Below are positions 58,488-64,000 of a stretch of DNA of 64,000 nucleotides, one piece after another. Origin of the DNA: Erpobdella octoculata (lineage: Eukaryota; Annelida; Clitellata; Hirudinida; Erpobdellidae); contig OZ022244.1 of the NCBI GenBank assembly GCA_963978895.1, positions 24,558,531 to 24,622,530 on the forward strand, read 5' to 3'. The translations under genes and the position numbers were made by a program. Within the stretch, counting starts at the first letter, position 1. Each line of letters begins with the position of its first letter. The notes beneath the pieces are model-generated. The model worked only from the letters and a program-made list of their open reading frames with translations. It did no database searches and was not told the origin of the DNA.

Positions 58488-59159
58488 CTGGTCCCAGGAG
58501 TGAAGATGCATTCTAATGACAAACACATTTACCTTGTTTGATGGTTGCCGACTAGTTTCGTTAGTTAATTTGCCAACAAAAATTAGTTTTAGTTGAATAA
58601 AAGTTAATTAAAAAAATTAAGTAAGTAATAAACATAGTTTATATGTCAGCTATTTTTTTTAAATAAAATAGTGCTGGAAAACTTAAGATATATTTGTTTT
58701 AAAAATACAAACGTTCATATAGTTTATTATTTGTGTGTACTCAATGATTTTTTAGGCATAATTTCACATTCTTACAAATTTTTATTTTTTGAACAATTTT
58801 ATCAATAAAATGAAAACGGTCAACACCGGGTTATTAAGCAAATATAAGTAAAAAGAAGATGATTTAAAGAGCTTGCCCAATACACTGTAGAGAGAGATCA
58901 AATAAAATAGAAGCAATCTATGCAGAAATCGAAGTCGAGATTTTTTTCCCCATTGTTGACCGAAGACGAGACTGCAGGAGATAAACCAATAAATTCCTCG
59001 ACCTATCATGACCTCTCATGACCCTTCATGACCTTTCATGACTCTATTTTTTTATATCTGCTCGACCTTGACCAGGTGAAATAAAACACTCAAATATCAT
59101 TACAGAAGTTCAACATGGGAGAACTTGTTGGAATAAACAAGGTTAATCATTTTGTGTTG

Positions 59160-61100
59160 AATGGATGGGGATGAATAAGTTAACAAATATAAGTAGAATG
59201 GATATAAATGGATTGGATATAAATTGATTGTATATAAATAGATTGTATATAAATAGATTGGACATGAATGGATTGGATATAAATTTATTGGTTATAAATA
59301 GACTAGCAGTGCCCGTAGCGGCTTCGCTCGCATGAAATTAGTGAGTTTGAACCGTGCATCCATAGTAGAGATCAATTTTTTAGGTCTCGGCTCGGCCCGT
59401 CGACAACTTAGCCCAGCCCGTTTTAAAAACCTAAACTCCTGGCCCGGAACAGCCCGTTTGAATTAGGCCCGGCCTATATACTTGATGAAAAACTTTGGCC
59501 CGTCCCACCTTGACTTCAGGTTTGGCCCGGCCCAACTGAAGACCCTAAAATAACTAAAATATCTATATACTTGGTGAAAAACCTCGGCCCGTCCCACTTT
59601 GATTTAAGGTTTGGCCTGGCCCGTGTGAAGACTCTAAAACAACGGCATGGCCCAACCGGTGATAAACTGGACTTAGCTACTTTTAACCGGCACAAAACTT
59701 CAAAATACTAATTTTTACATTTGTAGCACTTACAGTTTTTGAGTAGCAGTTATTTTGAAATCAAATAACCCTTATTTCCACCCCACATTTGAGGTCCTGG
59801 AAACCAAATTTTTAAAAAATGTTGAAACACTTATATCATTATTTTTTGAATAAATACTAAATGCTAATTTTGACATCTGTAGCATTCACAGTTTTTGAGT
59901 AGCAGTTACTTTAAAAACCAAAGAAACCTTTTTCCACCCCACATTTGAGATCATGAAAACCAAAATTTCATATATCCTTATTTTTAGAGTAGAAACTAAA
60001 TACTAATTTTTACTTTTGTAGCATTTACAGTTTTTGAGTAGCAGTTACTTTAAACACCAAGTAACCCAATTTTCCACCCCACATTTGAGGTCCTGAAAAC
60101 CAAATTTTCAAAAAATAGTGAAACACGTATATCATTATTTTTAGAGTAGAAACTAAATACTAATTTTTACTTTTGTAGCATTTACAGTTTTTGAGTATCA
60201 GTTACTTTAAAAACCAAGTAATCCTATTGTCCAGCCCAAATTTAAGGTCCTGGAAACCAAATTTATAAAAAAATGGTGAAACACGTATATCTTTATTTTT
60301 AGAATAGAAACTAAATACTAATTTTTAAATCTGTGGTATTTACAGTTTTTTAGTAGCAGTTACTTTAAAAAACAAATAACCCTATTTTCCACCCCACATT
60401 TGAAGTCCTGGAAATCAAATTTTCAAAAAATGCTAAAACACGTATTTCATTATTTTTGGAGTAGAAACTAAATACTAATTTTTACTCCTGTAGCATTAAC
60501 AGTTTTTGAGTAGAAGCTACTTTAAAAACCAAATAACCCAATTTTCCAACCCACATTTGAGGTCCGGGAAACCGAATTTTCAAAAAATGGTGAAACACTT
60601 ATCTTTTTATTTTTCAAAAAGAATCTATTTACCAAATTTCAAAATTTTCTCATTTTTGGTTTTTGAGATATACAATGTTTTAGAAAAAAGTTTGTTTTCC
60701 AGTTTTTTCCCCTCAGGAGCAAAATTTTCAAAAATCCTTTCTTAGCGGATGTTTACTCTATAAAAGTAATATAAGTTCCAAATTTCACGTTCCTAGGATG
60801 AGGCGTTTGAGCTCGGCGTTGATTATCAGTCAGTCATCTGTCAGTCAGTCAGTCAGTCAGTCAGTCAGTCAGTCAGGACATGTTCTTTTATATATATAGA
60901 TTGGATATAATTAGACTGGGTATAAATAGATTGGATATAAATAAAATGGATATAAATAGATTGGATATAAATAAATTGGATATAAATTGGATTGGATATA
61001 ACTAGATTGAGTATAAATAGATTAGATATAAATAGATTGGATATCAATTGGAATGGATATAAATAGATTGTTTATAAATAATTTGGATATAAAACATTTG
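59160..61100. repeat. ~16-bp minisatellite (GATTGGATATAAATA) split by a Helitron
   Basis: Array pieces at about 59175-59302 and 60901-61100 have the same unit 'gattggatataaata' with ATG/AAT variants. They are interrupted only by the 1.6-kb Helitron. Confidence 0.9.
59303..60900 (-). mobile_element. Helitron family 1, complete inverted copy
   Basis: On minus it starts TC at 60900-60899 ('tctatatatataaaagaaca'), then a (TGAC)n run, 'aacgccgagctcaaacgcct', a string of ~155-bp tandem units and the GGGCCGGGCC block. It ends 'gccgctacgggcactgctag' at 59303, flanked by A on the left and T on the right. It is the same structure as 23381-24818. No coding capacity. Confidence 0.92.
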
Positions 61101-61429
61101 ATATAACTACATTGAATATATAGAATGGAGATGGATGGATAAATGGATGGATGACTGTAAAAAGAGAACAGATGGATTGATAGGGGGTTAGGTGAACAAA
61201 CAAGATGGTCGACGGATATAAGCACCATGTGCTACTATTTACTGCCGAGTAAATTAAAATTTCATGTCTTTTCCAACGCAGTCTCGTCTAATCAGTATCA
61301 CTAAGATTTTTCCTGCTCAGAATTACAATAATAGTGTTTTTTTTAATTATCTGTCACTATTTACCGTGGAAGGTTTCATCGTTAACATCACTTTTGTTTT
61401 TTTTCCAGCATTATTTTTGTCATAGTCGT

Positions 61430-61493
61430 TGTCGTCATCATCCTTATCATCATCATTACCAACATCCTCAACAACAACAACAACAACAGCCAT

Positions 61494-61537
<44 letters not shown>

Positions 61538-61690
61538 TTATATAAGCATCATCATCAGCAGCAGCATCATCAGCATCATCGTCATCGTCACTGCCATCGC
61601 CGCTGCCACTGCCACCAACACCACCACAACAACCACAACAACCATCAACACCACCATCACTACCATCATTATCATTATTGTTATTATGTT
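61430..61690. repeat. (CAT)n/(CAA)n compound microsatellite
   Basis: (CAA)n at about 61470-61488, a pure CAT run at 61495-61538, then mixed CAT/CAG/CCA triplets to about 61680. The His-rich frame is repeat translation. Confidence 0.93.
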
Positions 61691-61699
61691 CACAATATA

Positions 61700-62855
61700 T
61701 AGAGTAAAAAATATCGATTAAAAGTTATATTTGCAAATATAATGACACAGTTCTATATTAATCAAATTTATTTAAAAAATTGTTTTGGTTTAATTGAAAA
61801 ACTTGTACATTTCCAATTAGTGTTTATGTATAGAAATTTTGCTGAACATTAAAACAAATTTTTTTCTCGAATAAACACTAATTAAACTAAACAAAGAATT
61901 TATAAAAATAAATTTTTACTTTTCCATAAAGAGCTTAGAGAAAATTTAAAAATAGATAAGTTTTTAAGTTTTAAAAACATTTGTAATATTTAATTCAGAG
62001 ATCTGTAATTTGAATTAGGCAATAGTTTGGTTGAATTTGTATCTTTTTCTAAGCTGAATGTTTATTTTTAAGTATTTTTAAAAAAGTTTGTAAAAAAATG
62101 TTGTTTAGGGTTAAAAAAATGTTCACAATTTTTTATTTTTAGATAAGCAAATAAACAAGTAAAGGAAAAAACGAATATTTTTTAACACAAACTCTGATTT
62201 CAAATACCCTCGATGTGTGTCTGTGTGTATGTGTGTATGTTTACGAAAGATGTTCAAATAAGGGTTTTTAATTGAATCCAATTTTAAAAAAAGCTGATAG
62301 TTTCAGCTTCCTAGCTAGTCAAAAAGCTGGTTAAATTTCACTTGCAAGATTTGCGTACAGAAAAAGCCACACACACACACAAACAGATATTGTAATCTAA
62401 ATAAAAAATTTTAAAAATTATTATGGTTGTGAATAATAAAAAAATAGCTTCAATATATCACCCAAATAAATTATTTACAAATGTAATAATTCATAAGGCT
62501 GCACATGTTTTCTATTTCTAATTATATAATTTTGTTGTCATTTTTTATTAATAAAAAGTTGTAATGAGTGAAATAGCAACGCCAGAACAAACTTCAAAAA
62601 CATGTGAACCGTAAAAACATGGTTTTTTTTAAATTCTTTTAAATCATTTTTATTTTTTCAAACTGGATTTCTTGTCAAATTGTGCAGAAATGTTTTAATT
62701 TATAATAAATTTCGTGGGATATTAAATAAGACATTAATATTCATTGTTGAACATTCAATATTAATTGTCACATTTTTATTTACGCTGTTGATATAGCTTA
62801 TGCACACCAAACTACACATAGAAGTTTTAGCAGATCGTTCAAAATATTTGTTTTT
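61700..62855. other. AT-rich noncoding stretch
   Basis: No gene recognised. Small GT and CA runs occur at 62214-62240 and 62368-62384. Confidence 0.5.
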
Positions 62856-62859
62856 GAGC

Positions 62860-62990
62860 GTGAATATTTCAAAATTAAGTTTTGGTCCTAACGAGTCTAT
62901 GAACCAAGTTTCTGATCGATTGGATGACGGGAAATGGGTTTGTGTTCAATCAAACAAACAGACAGACAGTAAGGGAGAGTTAATATAAAA
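62860..62990 (-). repeat. Dispersed repeat module, inverted
   Basis: The reverse complement reads 'ttaactctcccttactgtct', 'cccgtcatccaatcgatcag' and 'aaacttggttcatagactcg', a close match to 38218-38330 in order and wording. Confidence 0.7.
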
Positions 62991-64000
62991 AAAATTAATA
63001 AAGCCAGACATGAAAAGCAAGAAATTACTTTAGATTAGTTTCTATGACGACTGACGAAGCAATCATGCACATATTTAATGTATACCATTAGAACAATAGA
63101 AGTTATTTGTAGCTAATGTTATGGTTGAAAAAAAAATTCATATCAGAGTCTACACAAATTAGTAAACTAATAACGGCGTAATCTTAATTTTTTGATATAT
63201 AAAATCATTTAACAACTTTATTTTTAAGAGTTGTTTATACTGAAAGCGTCGAATAAAAATAAATAACATCAGAAAAAATTTAAAAAAAGAAGCTGTTTAA
63301 ATTTATTTTGTAACGTTTGAAAAGTAAATAAAACATTTGACTTCTAGAGCGCCATCAATTAGATAATTTAAATTTTACATTAAAAGCACAGACAAACAGA
63401 AAATGAAAGAAAGAATAATGTCCAACATTCATAAGTCACAAAAACAATTTGAAAATAAGCTTTGCGTGTTACAACACCTGTGGTCGAGTTTCAGTTTCGA
63501 ACTTGTTGGGTTTTTTACAGCGTCATCAATGTCTTTTAAATTCTCTTTCCTGTCTTCAGTAGGTACGATTAGATTTTGGAAATTAGTTGTTTTTGTAAGT
63601 TATTAGATTTGCTGCTGTAAAGAGTTGAAACTATTTGCTATTAAAGTATAAAAACAATAAGAATATGATAAAGTGAATTTGCAAATTAAACTGTTTTAAA
63701 AAGTATAAAAGAAAACCCATAATGAAAAAAGAGCAACAATATCTAAGGTGTTCTAAGAATTGAGCAATAAAAAGGTATCTCATGGTTATACAAACTAATC
63801 ACAAACTGAGGCGATGATGGTTTACTATAGTAGTTTCAAAATACAAAAAATCCACTTCTGAAACTGCTGAAATAAACCAATAAAACGCCGTTTTTATGAA
63901 CCGTAAAACTGAATTATTATACAATCGTTTTTTAAGCATTTATTTTTTTAAAATTAATAATTCAAAAAGTAATATTTTATAAATAATTAAGCAAATTGAA
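62991..64000. other. AT-rich noncoding stretch at window edge
   Basis: No exon, RNA gene or element could be supported. Confidence 0.5.

Overview
This is a window of AT-rich animal (metazoan) nuclear DNA. Small exons with GT-AG introns, class A GPCR coding, a tRNA-headed SINE and many Helitron transposons all point that way. The protein sequences look like an invertebrate bilaterian, perhaps a lophotrochozoan, but the species cannot be read from the sequence. I rebuilt gene models by splicing exons by eye, checking reading phase across every junction and comparing with remembered family signatures. No alignment was run.

Layout. (1) 1-1548, plus strand: the 3' part of the splicing-factor gene CWC25. 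(2) 1771-5966, minus: complete DBNL/Abp1 (drebrin-like) gene in 13 exons, tail-to-tail with CWC25, with a tRNA-derived SINE in one intron. (3) 5967-8287: divergent spacer holding repeat debris. (4) 8288-12833, plus: complete gene for adenylyl cyclase-associated protein (CAP), 12 exons. (5) 14188-32499, plus: complete FHIP1-type (FAM160A) gene, 10 exons. Its introns carry a LINE remnant, microsatellites, nested Helitrons and an ORF for a Helitron-type OTU protease. (6) 32500-52750: no host gene recognised. It holds Helitron pieces, very long (TA)n tracts, a repeated 5S-rRNA-like/palindrome module, several tandem arrays (including a 22-bp array with higher-order structure) and a hAT transposase remnant. 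(7) 52753-53927, minus: a large exon of a class A GPCR whose first exon was not found. (8) 53930-64000: microsatellites, a hAT-type MITE with a perfect 8-bp target duplication, and a Helitron inserted cleanly into a minisatellite.

Functional links. DBNL and CAP are both actin regulators, and their yeast counterparts (Abp1 and Srv2/CAP) bind each other through an SH3-polyproline contact. Here the two genes lie head to head, about 2.3 kb apart. FHIP1 belongs to the FTS-Hook-FHIP complex that links endosomal cargo to dynein. CWC25 is a spliceosome step-one factor. No operon logic is expected.

Most noteworthy: the splice acceptor of FHIP1 exon 6 lies inside a 30-bp tandem array. Five of the six units carry an AG acceptor, all in the same open frame, so use of an upstream acceptor would add 10-residue repeats to the protein. 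Next are a Helitron inserted into a relative, with an intact empty site elsewhere in the window, and a duplicated 5S-like plus palindrome module.
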